From the NCBI RefSeq assembly GCF_022012335.1, contig NZ_JAKLTO010000009.1, forward strand, positions 24,412 to 88,411: a DNA stretch of 64,000 bases, given 5' to 3'. Source of the DNA: Flavobacterium sp. SM15 (GTDB taxonomy: Bacteria > Bacteroidota > Bacteroidia > Flavobacteriales > Flavobacteriaceae). Both the position numbers and the translations under genes were made by a program. Positions 1 through 8,462 of the stretch are shown piece after piece. Every line of letters starts with the position of its first letter. Position 1 is the stretch's first letter. The notes beneath the pieces are model-generated. The model worked only from the letters and a program-made list of their open reading frames with translations, was not told where the DNA came from and did no database searches.

Positions 1-980
1 CGCTGAATGGTTTTCACAAAGTTTCCGGTTGCATTATCCGGAGGCAAAATAGAGAATTTAGCACCAGTAGCAGGGGAGAAGGAGTTTACTTCACCTTCAA
101 ATTCGGTATCAGGATAAGCATCAACTTTTAATGTTACTTTCTGTCCCGCTCGCATTTTGTTCAATTGCGTTTCTTTGAAATTTGCCACAACCCAAAGATT
201 GGTGTTGTTCACGATATAAAACAAAGACTGTCCCGGTTGTACCGCTTGTCCTTCCTGAATATCAATACTGGAAACCTGTCCGTCTATAGAAGCAGTAACC
301 ACGGTGTAACCTAAATTGATTTGTGCTGCTTCTAAAACTGCTTGAGCACGTTTGATGTTTGCAGAAGCTACACCGGTTTGTTTATTTGCAACGTTTGTTT
401 TTGAAGCAACCGCTTCACGTTGATGAACACTCGCATTACGTTGTTGTTGTAAAATTTCAACTTGTTTTTGTGCTTCTTGTTTTGCGGCTAAAGCCTGCTC
501 GTATTGTTGTTTTGTGATGGAATGATTCTGATATAGATTTGCATAACGTTCGAAATCGTTGGTTGCTCTTCCTAAACGGATTTTTGCAGCTTCGATACTT
601 CCCGCGTTGGATTGGATCGTTGCATCGGAAATCGAAATGTTTGCAGCTGCGGCACCAACATCGGCTTTGGAAACTTCGAATGAATTTTCGGCAGCAACTA
701 ATGCGGCTTTAGCTTCTTCAACTTTTACCAAATAATCTTTGTTGTCGATTACGAAAAGCGTGTCGCCTTTTTTAACGAAATCGTTGTCTTTTACATAAAC
801 TTTTGCCACATATCCTGAAACTCTTGGGATTATTGGACTCATGTTTGCCTCAATTTGCGCGTCGTCGGTTTCTTCGTGTGCTTGGCCGTGTAAATATTTG
901 AATGTTCCGTAAACAAGCCCTAATATCACTAAACCGCTGATTACGAATATAAATTTTTTATTTGATGGTTTCTTTTCCAT
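1..980 (-). CDS. HlyD/EmrA-type efflux adaptor, partial (C-terminus off left edge)
   Basis: Periplasmic adaptor (membrane fusion) subunit of a tripartite efflux pump. It reads leftwards from an ATG at 978-980 and runs off the window after about 326 codons; such proteins are usually about 350 residues, so only a short C-terminal piece is likely missing. Visible: one N-terminal membrane anchor at about residues 10-30, a first lipoyl-like half (PRVSGYVAKVYV, about 50-62), a long Ala/Gln-rich coiled-coil stretch (about 80-195), then the second lipoyl half (SIDGQVSSIDIQEGQAVQPG) and beta-barrel sequence. The start lies 9 bp past the tolC stop, so tetR, tolC and this gene form one leftward operon. 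The inner-membrane transporter is expected beyond the edge. The substrate cannot be read from sequence. Confidence 0.93.
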   Translation of the reverse strand, partial: MEKKPSNKKFIFVISGLVILGLVYGTFKYLHGQAHEETDDAQIEANMSPIIPRVSGYVAKVYVKDNDFVKKGDTLFVIDNKDYLVKVEEAKAALVAAENSFEVSKADVGAAAANISISDATIQSNAGSIEAAKIRLGRATNDFERYANLYQNHSITKQQYEQALAAKQEAQKQVEILQQQRNASVHQREAVASKTNVANKQTGVASANIKRAQAVLEAAQINLGYTVVTASIDGQVSSIDIQEGQAVQPGQSLFYIVNNTNLWVVANFKETQLNKMRAGQKVTLKVDAYPDTEFEGEVNSFSPATGAKFSILPPDNATGNFVKTIQ

Positions 981-989
981 GATGTTGAA

Positions 990-2300
990 TTAGTTTGAGG
1001 TTGATGATGAGGTTAATTTTCCGCCGGCAGCCAATATTTCGTAATATTTTTGAATTACGTCGGCTTTGGAATAGGCTTCGTTGATTTTTGATTGTAGTTG
1101 CTGTACATCGGCATCCAGTAAATCGTTGGTATCGGCCAGTCCGTTGTCGTATTTGTCTTTTACGATACGGTAATTTTCGTTGGCCTGTTCCACAGCTTGT
1201 TGGTAAACGCTGTTTTGTTTCTGAGCCAAAAGATAATTTTCATTAGCCGATTGCATCTGAATTTTAGCCTTGTCAGTCATAATTTCCAATGATTGTTCGG
1301 TTTCTTTTACCTTGCTTTTAGCGGCTTTCACTTCTTTTGAATTTTTGAAGATCGAGGTCAAATCATACGATAAACCAACTCCGAAGTTCATTGCATTGGT
1401 TACCGTCATTACGTTTTGCAAATCTAAAGCGATGTAACCACCCATTAGGTTTAAAGAAGGGTAATAATTTCCTTTAGCGATTTTCACATTAGCTTCCGCA
1501 GCTTTTTGTTGGGAACGAATTGCATTTAAATCGTTTCTAGAGGAAATATCGCTTGAAGTGGTACTTGTTTCTGTTTTTTGGGCAAAAAGGGCAGAATTCG
1601 GCGTTATTTGTGTTTCTTCAGGCAATTTCAAAAGAGTTACCAATTGAAAGTTGAGTATGTTGCTGTTCTTTTTAGCATCTTCTAAAGCAATTTGATAGTT
1701 GGAAACCTGTAATTGTGCTTTGAGTAAATCGTTCCTTGCAATCAAACCGTTTTGTTCCATTGCTTTGAAATCTTTCACGCGTTGTTCGGCACGTTTGATG
1801 TTTTCCTGTATTAGTTTCTCGCTTTCCTGAGCTTTGTAAAGGTTCACGTAAAGTTTTACGGTTTCCAGTGCAAGTTGTTCTTTGGTGTCTTTTGCGTGGA
1901 ATTGCTCCGCTTCAAACAAACTTCGTGAGGCTTTAATGTTGTTCTGAATTTTGAAACCTGCAAAGAGCGGTACAGAAGCTGTTGCATTTCCCAACATCAG
2001 CTGATTTACTTTTGGAGTGTTTCCGCCTCCGGAATTTCCGCCAAGTTTAAAATCTACATCGGCATTGGTTAAACGCTGGTACTGTCCACTAACTTTTAAA
2101 TCAGGGTATTGTTTGTTTTTTACGGTTTGCATCTCGAATTCTTTTGTGGCAACTTTAGTGTCGGCCAATTTGGATTCGGTGCTTTGTGTAACTGCAAGTT
2201 GAATAGCTTCTTCGAGTGTTAGGTTTTTCTTTTCCTGTGCGGTAACAGAAAAAGTCCCAAGCAAGAACAAGATTCCCAACTTTAGTGAATTACTTTTCAT
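990..2300 (-). CDS. TolC family outer membrane efflux protein
   Basis: Outer-membrane channel of the same efflux system. 436 residues, normal for the family. A signal peptide covers residues 1-21 (ending SVTAQ). The rest shows the two tandem outer-membrane-efflux repeats, mostly long heptad-like alpha-helical stretches rich in Ala, Gln and Lys (about 100-220 and 290-425), separated by short beta segments. The start overlaps the end of the upstream tetR gene by 11 bp, which indicates translational coupling and a single transcript. The adaptor gene follows 9 bp after the stop. Family is clear; assignment to a particular drug or metabolite is not possible. Confidence 0.93.
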   Translation of the reverse strand: MKSNSLKLGILFLLGTFSVTAQEKKNLTLEEAIQLAVTQSTESKLADTKVATKEFEMQTVKNKQYPDLKVSGQYQRLTNADVDFKLGGNSGGGNTPKVNQLMLGNATASVPLFAGFKIQNNIKASRSLFEAEQFHAKDTKEQLALETVKLYVNLYKAQESEKLIQENIKRAEQRVKDFKAMEQNGLIARNDLLKAQLQVSNYQIALEDAKKNSNILNFQLVTLLKLPEETQITPNSALFAQKTETSTTSSDISSRNDLNAIRSQQKAAEANVKIAKGNYYPSLNLMGGYIALDLQNVMTVTNAMNFGVGLSYDLTSIFKNSKEVKAAKSKVKETEQSLEIMTDKAKIQMQSANENYLLAQKQNSVYQQAVEQANENYRIVKDKYDNGLADTNDLLDADVQQLQSKINEAYSKADVIQKYYEILAAGGKLTSSSTSN

Positions 2301-2913
2301 AGGTTAAAAGGGCTTTAATGGTTTGTTTGATATGACGGGTTAGTTCTGAGGTGACGTAATTGTCTATGTCTTGAGGTGTTTCCAAATTCAGAATACTTTT
2401 AAAGAAAGGTTTGTTCATCTGAAAATGAAAGTACGTTCCCATGATGGTTGTTGGAATCAAAATGGTGTTAACGTCTTTACGAAAAAAACCTTTGTCCTGA
2501 CCTTCGGCAATGATGCTATTCAAAATATCCAGGTTGTGTTTTTTCATTTCGTTAAATGCATCACAATTGATGATTCGTTTTCCGGATGAAATTTCAAAGT
2601 GGATGATCTGATACATTCCTTTATTTTGATTGATGCGTTTGATGTACAATTCAATTAAGCGGTCAATTTTTTCCAAAGGGGTAAGGTCTTCACGATACAG
2701 ATTTTCCATCTGTAAACGCATGTCTGAAATTCGGTAAATGATTAGAGCTTCCAGAAGCTTTTCTTTCGAGCCGAAATAATAGGAAATCATCGCAATGTTG
2801 ATGTTGGCAGATTTGGCTATATCACGAACTGAAGCTCCGTCATAACCATGCTCGGCAAATAGCTTTTCGGCTGCCTGTAAAATTTCAATTTGCTTATCGT
2901 TAAAATCAGTCAT
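2290..2913 (-). CDS. TetR/AcrR family transcriptional regulator
   Basis: 207-residue repressor of the TetR type, probably controlling its own efflux operon. An N-terminal helix-turn-helix lies at about residues 22-50, with the typical sequence DGASVRDIAKSANINIAMIS followed by YYFGSKEKLLEAL. The remainder is an all-helical ligand-binding and dimerisation domain with no close functional signature. It is the first gene of the leftward operon with tolC and hlyD. Two 16-bp palindromes overlap its promoter (2944-2976), fitting autorepression relieved when an exported compound binds. The ligand is unknown. Confidence 0.93.
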   Translation of the reverse strand: MTDFNDKQIEILQAAEKLFAEHGYDGASVRDIAKSANINIAMISYYFGSKEKLLEALIIYRISDMRLQMENLYREDLTPLEKIDRLIELYIKRINQNKGMYQIIHFEISSGKRIINCDAFNEMKKHNLDILNSIIAEGQDKGFFRKDVNTILIPTTIMGTYFHFQMNKPFFKSILNLETPQDIDNYVTSELTRHIKQTIKALLTYEK

Positions 2914-2938
2914 TTTAATTTGATTTTAAATTCGGGTA

Positions 2939-2976
2939 CAAAATTAAACACTTGTTTAAATTAAACGTTTGTTTAA
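2939..2976 (-). promoter_or_regulatory. tetR operon promoter with double TetR-type operator
   Basis: Two copies of the palindrome TTAAAC-N4-GTTTAA lie head to tail at 2944-2959 and 2961-2976, centres 17 bp apart. The leftward -7 element TAATTTTG (2946 to 2939) overlaps the first copy, about 26 bp before the tetR ATG. Binding would block polymerase, so autorepression is the natural reading. The rest of the gap to the right (2977-3142) is AT-rich and shows no gene. Confidence 0.7.
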
Positions 2977-3142
2977 ATTGAATTTAACTTTTTTTTAACG
3001 ATTGGTTTTGGTTGATTTTTGAAGCTGATTTTTCAATAGAGTAGGTGAGTGATTTTGTTAAAGAAAAAGTGCGTTTTTTAAATTTTAATTACTAATTTTA
3101 TACTGTTGGATTTCCGGTCCGATCCCGGAGGTTCAAGATGAG

Positions 3143-3178
3143 AAAAAGGCTGTTTTTAGTAATAAAAGCAGCCTTTTT
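3143..3178 (-). terminator. trp operon terminator
   Basis: Hairpin with perfect 10-bp arms AAAAAGGCTG (3143-3152) and CAGCCTTTTT (3169-3178), followed leftwards by a T run. It lies about 68 bp past the trpA stop on the coding strand and is the only strong terminator at the end of the trp operon. Confidence 0.75.
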
Positions 3179-3245
3179 TAGTGTATAGGTAAAATCTATA
3201 GCTGATTATTAAATAATTATTTACCAATTATTTATGTATGTTTAT

Positions 3246-4007
3246 TTAAATTATTTGTTTTACAAAATTTTGAATCTCTGAAATTTCATTGTTTTTTATA
3301 AAATTGACGAACGAACTGCCAATTATTGCCCCTTTTTGATGTTTTGTAGCCTGTGAAAACGTCTCTCGATTGGAAATTCCGAAACCTACAATTTGAGGAT
3401 TTTTCAAGTTCATTTTGGCTACTTTTCCGAAGTAATTTTGTTGGGTTTTTTCAAAAGATTTTTTGCTTCCGGTTGTACTCGAACTACTCACCAAATAGAT
3501 AAAACTATCACTGATATTATCAATTTTTCGGATGCGTTCTTCGGAAGTTTGTGGGGTGACTAGGCAAATATTTTTAAGGTTATAACGGTCAAAAATGGTC
3601 TTGTATTCCTGCTCAAAAACGGCTAAAGGAAGGTCTGGAATGATGAGTCCGTCGATGCCAATTTGAGCACATTTTTGACAAAATTCTGCTACTCCAAACT
3701 GTAAAATTGGATTAAAATATCCCATAATTATAAGCGGAATTTGGACTGTTTTTCGGACGTTTTTTAGTTGTTCAAAGAGCATTTTTGTGGTCATTCCATT
3801 GCGTAATGCGACCGTCGAACTCTCCTGAATTGTAGTTCCATCGGCAAGCGGATCGCTAAACGGAAGACCAATTTCGATCATGTCCACACCGTTTTTTTCG
3901 AGGGTTTCGATGATGGAAATTGTGTCATTTAAGGTGGGAAAACCTGCCGTGAAATAGATGGAAAGTAGCTTCTTTTTTTCGCTTAATTTGATGTTTATTC
4001 GATTCAT
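3246..4007 (-). CDS. trpA: Tryptophan synthase alpha chain
   Basis: Cleaves indole-3-glycerol phosphate to indole and glyceraldehyde 3-phosphate in the alpha2beta2 tryptophan synthase. 253 residues, slightly short of the usual 260-270 but a complete TIM barrel. The catalytic Glu is in MIEIGLPFSDPLADG (about residues 44-58), which also carries the catalytic Asp, and the phosphate-binding Gly/Ser turns (VSSSSTTGSK, VGFGISNRE) are present. Last gene of the operon. It is separated from trpB by 119 bp holding a palindromic repeat (4026-4122), the only place in this part of the operon where genes do not overlap or abut. Confidence 0.97.
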   Translation of the reverse strand: MNRINIKLSEKKKLLSIYFTAGFPTLNDTISIIETLEKNGVDMIEIGLPFSDPLADGTTIQESSTVALRNGMTTKMLFEQLKNVRKTVQIPLIIMGYFNPILQFGVAEFCQKCAQIGIDGLIIPDLPLAVFEQEYKTIFDRYNLKNICLVTPQTSEERIRKIDNISDSFIYLVSSSSTTGSKKSFEKTQQNYFGKVAKMNLKNPQIVGFGISNRETFSQATKHQKGAIIGSSFVNFIKNNEISEIQNFVKQII

Positions 4008-4025
4008 GATTTAATGTTTTTGCTT

Positions 4026-4122
4026 GCGTTAGGGATGGAAATGACATCCTTTTTACGGTCGTTGAGGTTCTCGAAACGACCGTAAAAAGATAAAATGTAC
4101 AGCCCGACCCTTGTGGTAACGC
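4026..4122. repeat. Palindromic intergenic repeat element, copy 1 (trpB-trpA)
   Basis: Outer arms GCGTTA (4026-4031) and TAACGC (4117-4122) enclose conserved-looking inner segments (GGGATGGAAATGACATCC and GCCCGACCC) and a central perfect 14-bp hairpin: TTTTTACGGTCGTT (4050-4063) against AACGACCGTAAAAA (4075-4088). Related elements occur at 24830-24930 and 61359-61446. I recall elements of this look as common in Flavobacteriia, but that recollection is not verified here. A hairpin inside an operon may process or stabilise the mRNA. Confidence 0.7.
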
Positions 4123-4126
4123 CCAA

Positions 4127-5311
4127 TTATTTATAATTAAAATAGTCGATATAGGTGTTCAAATCTTTGTCGCCACGACCCGATAAATTGACAATTACAA
4201 TGTCGTTTTTACCGAATTTTTTTTGCTCCAAAACAGCCAAAGCATGTGAACTTTCAATGGCAGGAATGATGCCTTCGGTCTTGCATAAATTGAGCCCTGC
4301 ACTCATTGCATCTTGGTCGGTAACAGCAATAAATTCTGCTCTTTTTGTTTGGTGAAGATGCGCGTGAAGCGGACCAACTCCCGGGTAATCCAAACCAGCC
4401 GAAATCGAATAGGGTTCAGTGATTTGACCGTCATCGGATTGCATTAAAAGGGTTTTACTGCCATGAATAATTCCGATTTTTCCGAGAACCGAAGTAGCCG
4501 CGCTTTCCCCTGAATTAATGCCTTTTCCAGCTGCTTCCACAGCAATTAGTTTTACGTTTTCATCTTCTAAAAAGTGGTAGAATGCTCCGGCAGCGTTGCT
4601 TCCGCCACCCACACAAGCTATGATATAATCTGGATTTTCGCGACCTTCTTTCTCAAGCAATTGGTGTTTAATTTCCTCAGATATAATGCTTTGGAATTTC
4701 GATACCATGTCCGGATAGGGATGAGGACCAACCACAGAACCAATAATATAAAAGGTGTCAAACGGGTTGTTGATCCAATCCCTAATGGCTTCATTTGTAG
4801 CATCTTTCAGGGTTTTAGAACCGGATGTGGCTGGTCGTACTTCGGCACCGAGCATTTTCATTCGGGCGACATTCGGCGCCTGTCGTTTAATATCAATTTC
4901 GCCCATATAGACAATGCATTCCAAACCCATTAAAGCACAGACGGTTGCAGTAGCGACACCATGTTGTCCGGCACCAGTTTCTGCAATGATTCTTGTTTTT
5001 CCTAAGCGTTTGGCAAGTAGAATCTGCCCTATGGTATTGTTGATTTTATGCGCTCCGGTATGGCACAAATCTTCCCTTTTTAGATAGATTTTGGTATTGT
5101 ATTTGGAAGATAAACGTTCGGCAAAATAGAGTGGTGTGGGACGGCCCACGTAGTCTTTCAGGAGTTGTTGGAACTCGGTTTGAAAGCTCTCGGTTACTAT
5201 GATTTTGTGATAGTTTTGACGCAATTCTTCCACATTTGGATAGAGCATTTCGGGGATGAAAGCACCGCCGAATTCGCCGTAAAAACCTTTATCGTTAACT
5301 TGATAGTTCAT
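4127..5311 (-). CDS. trpB: Tryptophan synthase beta chain
   Basis: PLP enzyme joining indole and serine to make tryptophan, partner of TrpA. 394 residues, the usual length. The PLP Lys is K89 in HTGAHKINN, and the phosphate-binding loop GGGSNAAG is clear at about residues 230-237. Its start overlaps the trpF stop by 17 bp, so translation is coupled. The 119 bp after its stop contain a palindromic repeat before trpA. Confidence 0.98.
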   Translation of the reverse strand: MNYQVNDKGFYGEFGGAFIPEMLYPNVEELRQNYHKIIVTESFQTEFQQLLKDYVGRPTPLYFAERLSSKYNTKIYLKREDLCHTGAHKINNTIGQILLAKRLGKTRIIAETGAGQHGVATATVCALMGLECIVYMGEIDIKRQAPNVARMKMLGAEVRPATSGSKTLKDATNEAIRDWINNPFDTFYIIGSVVGPHPYPDMVSKFQSIISEEIKHQLLEKEGRENPDYIIACVGGGSNAAGAFYHFLEDENVKLIAVEAAGKGINSGESAATSVLGKIGIIHGSKTLLMQSDDGQITEPYSISAGLDYPGVGPLHAHLHQTKRAEFIAVTDQDAMSAGLNLCKTEGIIPAIESSHALAVLEQKKFGKNDIVIVNLSGRGDKDLNTYIDYFNYK

Positions 5312-5900
5312 GTTGCAATTGTTTTAAAAGTTGTGTGTTTTTTAATCCGGGTTCGAGTTCAAATTTACTGTTCACATCTATGGCGTGAATGGGTAAATTC
5401 AAGTGCTGTATTGTTCTAATGTTCTCTAAACCAATGCCGCCGCTTAAGAAAAATGGTTTTTTTGAAGGGTAATTTTTCAGGATTTGCCAATTAAAAGGAG
5501 TTCCGTTGCCACCATGATATTGACCTTTGGTGTCGAAAAGGAAATAATCACAAACGGTTTCATAAGGTGTAATGCTTTGAAAATCAATGGTGTCATCTAC
5601 TGAAAAAACCTTGATAACTTTAATGTTCAGATGCTGGAACAGCTTACAAAATTCTGGTGATTCATTACCATGTAACTGAACGAGTTGTAAATTATAACGT
5701 TGTATCTTGTCCAGAATATCATCCAAATAAGCATTCACAAAAACACCTACTTTTTGAATTGATTTCGGTAAGATTGGAAGTTCGCCACTAAAAAACCTAG
5801 GCGATTTCTCATAAAATATAAAACCCAGATAATCTGGTTGCAACGTTGCAATTTCTTGAATATTAGACAAGTATTTCATTCCGCATATTTTTAACTTCAT
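5295..5900 (-). CDS. trpF: Phosphoribosylanthranilate isomerase
   Basis: Amadori isomerase of tryptophan synthesis (PRA to CdRP). 201 residues, typical for a stand-alone TrpF. The N-terminal KICGMK carries the catalytic Cys, and the C-terminal [13 protein letters not shown] carries the expected Asp with its phosphate-binding surroundings; GGIGLENI is a further phosphate-binding loop. It overlaps trpC by 4 bp at the start and trpB by 17 bp at the end. TrpC and TrpF are separate genes here, unlike the enterobacterial fusion. Confidence 0.96.
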   Translation of the reverse strand: MKLKICGMKYLSNIQEIATLQPDYLGFIFYEKSPRFFSGELPILPKSIQKVGVFVNAYLDDILDKIQRYNLQLVQLHGNESPEFCKLFQHLNIKVIKVFSVDDTIDFQSITPYETVCDYFLFDTKGQYHGGNGTPFNWQILKNYPSKKPFFLSGGIGLENIRTIQHLNLPIHAIDVNSKFELEPGLKNTQLLKQLQHELSS

Positions 5901-6688
5901 GACTTTATTAATATGGAGTTGATAAATGCTGTTGCAGATTTTTCCGGATTTTCAGTTTTCATGAAGTGTTCTCCAATTAAAAATCCTTGATAACCAAATT
6001 GTTGTAATTCAAGAATTGCTGCAGCAGAGCTAATTCCACTTTCGGATACTTTTACAAAATCATTAGGTATGTGTTGAGCAAGTTCTTTGCTGTTTTCCAA
6101 ACTGACTTCGAAAGTTTTCAGACTGCGGTTGTTCACGCCAATCATGTCTAAACTCGGCATTACTGCTTTGTTTAGTTCTTCTTCATTATGAACTTCCAAT
6201 AGAACTTCAAGACCTAAGGAATGGGCAAATTCAGAAAACTGTTTGATTTCAAAGCGGGTTAAAATGGCTGCAATCAGTAGAATAACATCGGCTCCATGGG
6301 CTTTTGCTTCCAAAATCTGGTACTCGTTTATGATGAACTCTTTTCGGAGTAATGGCACATTTACTGAGGCTTTTGCGATTATCAAATCGTCTAATGAACC
6401 GCCAAAATATTTCCCATCGGTTAAAACAGAAATTCCTGAAACTCCTGCGTTTTGGTAGCCTGTAACTACTTCTTCCACTGTAAAATCATTATTGATTACA
6501 GATTTTGAAGGAGAACGACGTTTGTGTTCGGCAATAATTCCGATTAAATTATTCTGTAAATTTTTGCTTAAGGAATAAGTTCGGCTTCCAAACAAAGCTG
6601 AATTTTCCAGTTGTGTTACGGGAACGAGTTGTTTTTTTAGTTTGACTTCTTGTTTTTTATTGATGATGATTTTGTCTAAAATTGTCAT
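5897..6688 (-). CDS. trpC: Indole-3-glycerol phosphate synthase
   Basis: Closes the indole ring (CdRP to indole-3-glycerol phosphate). 263 residues, normal. The diagnostic IAEHKRRSPSK with the catalytic Lys is at about residues 52-62, and the barrel motifs LTDGKYFGGS, LLRKEFIINEYQ, IGVNNRSL and VSESGI follow in the usual order. It starts 2 bp after the trpD stop and overlaps trpF by 4 bp, so it sits in the tightest part of the operon. Confidence 0.97.
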   Translation of the reverse strand: MTILDKIIINKKQEVKLKKQLVPVTQLENSALFGSRTYSLSKNLQNNLIGIIAEHKRRSPSKSVINNDFTVEEVVTGYQNAGVSGISVLTDGKYFGGSLDDLIIAKASVNVPLLRKEFIINEYQILEAKAHGADVILLIAAILTRFEIKQFSEFAHSLGLEVLLEVHNEEELNKAVMPSLDMIGVNNRSLKTFEVSLENSKELAQHIPNDFVKVSESGISSAAAILELQQFGYQGFLIGEHFMKTENPEKSATAFINSILIKS

Positions 6689-6690
6689 GA

Positions 6691-7683
6691 TTATTTGCTT
6701 AATTGTTTTAGTTTTTTGAGTTTTTCGAGTGCTTTTCCGCTTAATAAGCTTTCTTTAGCCAATTCAAAACCTTCCAGAATAGAACAGTTTTTTACTGTGG
6801 AAATGGCTATTCCAGCGTTAGCACAAACCACATTGTTTTGGGCTTCCGTTCCGTTTCCTTTTAGGATATTTAAAAAGATTTCAGCCGATTTTTCTACCGT
6901 TACACCTCCCAAAATGTCATTTTCATTAAGTTTAGTTGCTTGAAAATCTTCTGGTTTTAAAATCTGATCGTAGTTTTTAGAAATAATTTTCGTGTTTCCG
7001 GTTAGTGAGATTTCATCATAGCCTTCCAAGCTGTGCAGAATAGTAAAATTTGTTTGGGTATTCTGATACAGGTAAGCATACATTCTTGCCAGTTCCAAAC
7101 TAAAAACTCCAACCAACTGATGTTTCGGAAAACTCGGGTTCACCATTGGTCCCAACATATTAAAGAAGGTTTTTACCGCCAGTTCTTTACGAATCGGAGC
7201 CACATTTTTCATGGCAGGATGGAAAAGAGGCGCATGCAACACACAGATTCCGGCTTCTTCAATCGACCTTTTCAGGAAATCCTCATCATTGCTGAATTTT
7301 ATCCCTAAAGTTTCCATCACATTACTTGAACCGGAAATTGAGGAAACACCATAATTTCCGTGTTTTGCAACCTGAATTCCAGCTCCGGAAGCAACAAAAG
7401 AAGCTAAAGTTGAAATGTTGAAGGTGTTTTTTCCATCGCCACCGGTTCCGCATAAATCGATGGTGTTGTAATCGGATAAATCAATGGGAATGCACAACTC
7501 TAAAAGCGCTTCACGAAATCCGGCAAGTTCTTCAATGGTAATGCTTCGCATCATGTAGATAGTTAAAAAACTTGCAATTTGGCTTGGGTTGTACAGTTTG
7601 TTAGAGATGTTTTTCAGCACGGTTTTCGCTTCTTCTTTACTAAGTGTTTCGTGCCGGATTAATCGGTTTAGTATTGTTTTCAT
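6691..7683 (-). CDS. trpD: Anthranilate phosphoribosyltransferase
   Basis: Transfers phosphoribose from PRPP to anthranilate. 330 residues, normal. The PRPP loop GTGGDGKNTFNIST lies at about residues 79-92 and KHGNYGVSS follows; KNVAPIRKELAVKTFFN matches the anthranilate and metal region. It is separated from trpG by 145 bp, the longest gap in the operon, which contains a short perfect hairpin (7775-7795). It is a stand-alone TrpD, not fused to TrpG. Confidence 0.97.
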   Translation of the reverse strand: MKTILNRLIRHETLSKEEAKTVLKNISNKLYNPSQIASFLTIYMMRSITIEELAGFREALLELCIPIDLSDYNTIDLCGTGGDGKNTFNISTLASFVASGAGIQVAKHGNYGVSSISGSSNVMETLGIKFSNDEDFLKRSIEEAGICVLHAPLFHPAMKNVAPIRKELAVKTFFNMLGPMVNPSFPKHQLVGVFSLELARMYAYLYQNTQTNFTILHSLEGYDEISLTGNTKIISKNYDQILKPEDFQATKLNENDILGGVTVEKSAEIFLNILKGNGTEAQNNVVCANAGIAISTVKNCSILEGFELAKESLLSGKALEKLKKLKQLSK

Positions 7684-7774
7684 TTCACTATTTTTTATTT
7701 GTTATTTGTGTTCAATGCTGTCGCCTTTCAGGCTCGAGTCATAATGTTTAAATTAGGTATGAGTTGTGCTGGGC

Positions 7775-7795
7775 TTTAAGTTTTTGCAACTTAAA
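7775..7795. other. Small perfect hairpin in the trpG-trpD gap
   Basis: TTTAAGTT (7775-7782) and AACTTAAA (7788-7795) form an 8-bp stem with a 5-base loop. The arms are AT-rich and no T run follows, so it is unlikely to be an efficient terminator. The remaining gap (7684-7828) shows no reading frame worth calling. Confidence 0.4.
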
Positions 7796-7828
7796 ACTGA
7801 TCTGTTTTTTCGATAAAAGTGTTGTTAA

Positions 7829-8398
7829 TTAGCTATTTACCCAATTCTCAAGAATCTTCTTTCCGTTGGGAGTAAGAACGCTTTCGGGATGGTATTGTAC
7901 CCCGCGTACATCATAGATTTTGTGTCTTAGTGACATGATTTCACCGTTTGCATCTACCGATGTGATTTCCAAAACTTCAGGGAAATTCTCCTTGGAAACT
8001 ACCCACGAATGGTAACGCCCGACTTCGATTTCATCAGCTAAATCTTTAAAAAGGAGTTCATCGGGAACGGTGATTTTGACTTGAGTTGCCACACCATGAT
8101 AGACTTTTTCAAGATTGATCAGATTTCCGCCAAAAACTTCTCCAATGGCTTGCTGGCCAAGACAAACACCAAGAATACTTTTGGTAGGAGCATAGGTTTT
8201 GATTACTTCTTTCAATAAACCCGCTTCGTCTGGGATTCCCGGCCCTGGAGAAAGAAGGATTTTGTCGAAAGGTTTTACTTCATCAATATAGAATTCGTCG
8301 TTGCGGAATACAGTTACTTCGCAGTTCAAATCTTCTAAATAATGAACCAAATTGTAAGTGAAACTATCGTAATTGTCTATGACTAATATCTTTTTCAT
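7829..8398 (-). CDS. trpG: Anthranilate synthase glutamine amidotransferase subunit
   Basis: Supplies ammonia from glutamine to TrpE. 189 residues, the standard length. A class-I amidotransferase: oxyanion loop SPGPGIPDEAG (50-60), nucleophile Cys79 in GVCLGQQAIGE, and the His-Glu pair in VQYHPES near the C-terminus. TrpG-type enzymes can also serve p-aminobenzoate synthesis (PabA); the position directly between trpE and trpD argues for tryptophan as the main role, though dual use cannot be excluded. Confidence 0.96.
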   Translation of the reverse strand: MKKILVIDNYDSFTYNLVHYLEDLNCEVTVFRNDEFYIDEVKPFDKILLSPGPGIPDEAGLLKEVIKTYAPTKSILGVCLGQQAIGEVFGGNLINLEKVYHGVATQVKITVPDELLFKDLADEIEVGRYHSWVVSKENFPEVLEITSVDANGEIMSLRHKIYDVRGVQYHPESVLTPNGKKILENWVNS

Positions 8399-8462
8399 AA
8401 ATGATTGAATGATTAAAAGATTGAAAAATTAATCGCGATATAATCTTTAAATTCTTTAATTT

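Noticed and set aside
3108..3140. GC-richer stretch with a tRNA-like GGTTCAAG before the trp terminator
   Set aside because: No acceptor stem or cloverleaf can be drawn; at most a degenerate remnant.
4574..4933. 119-residue frame antisense to trpB
   Set aside because: Shadow of a conserved trpB coding region; no start context or family.
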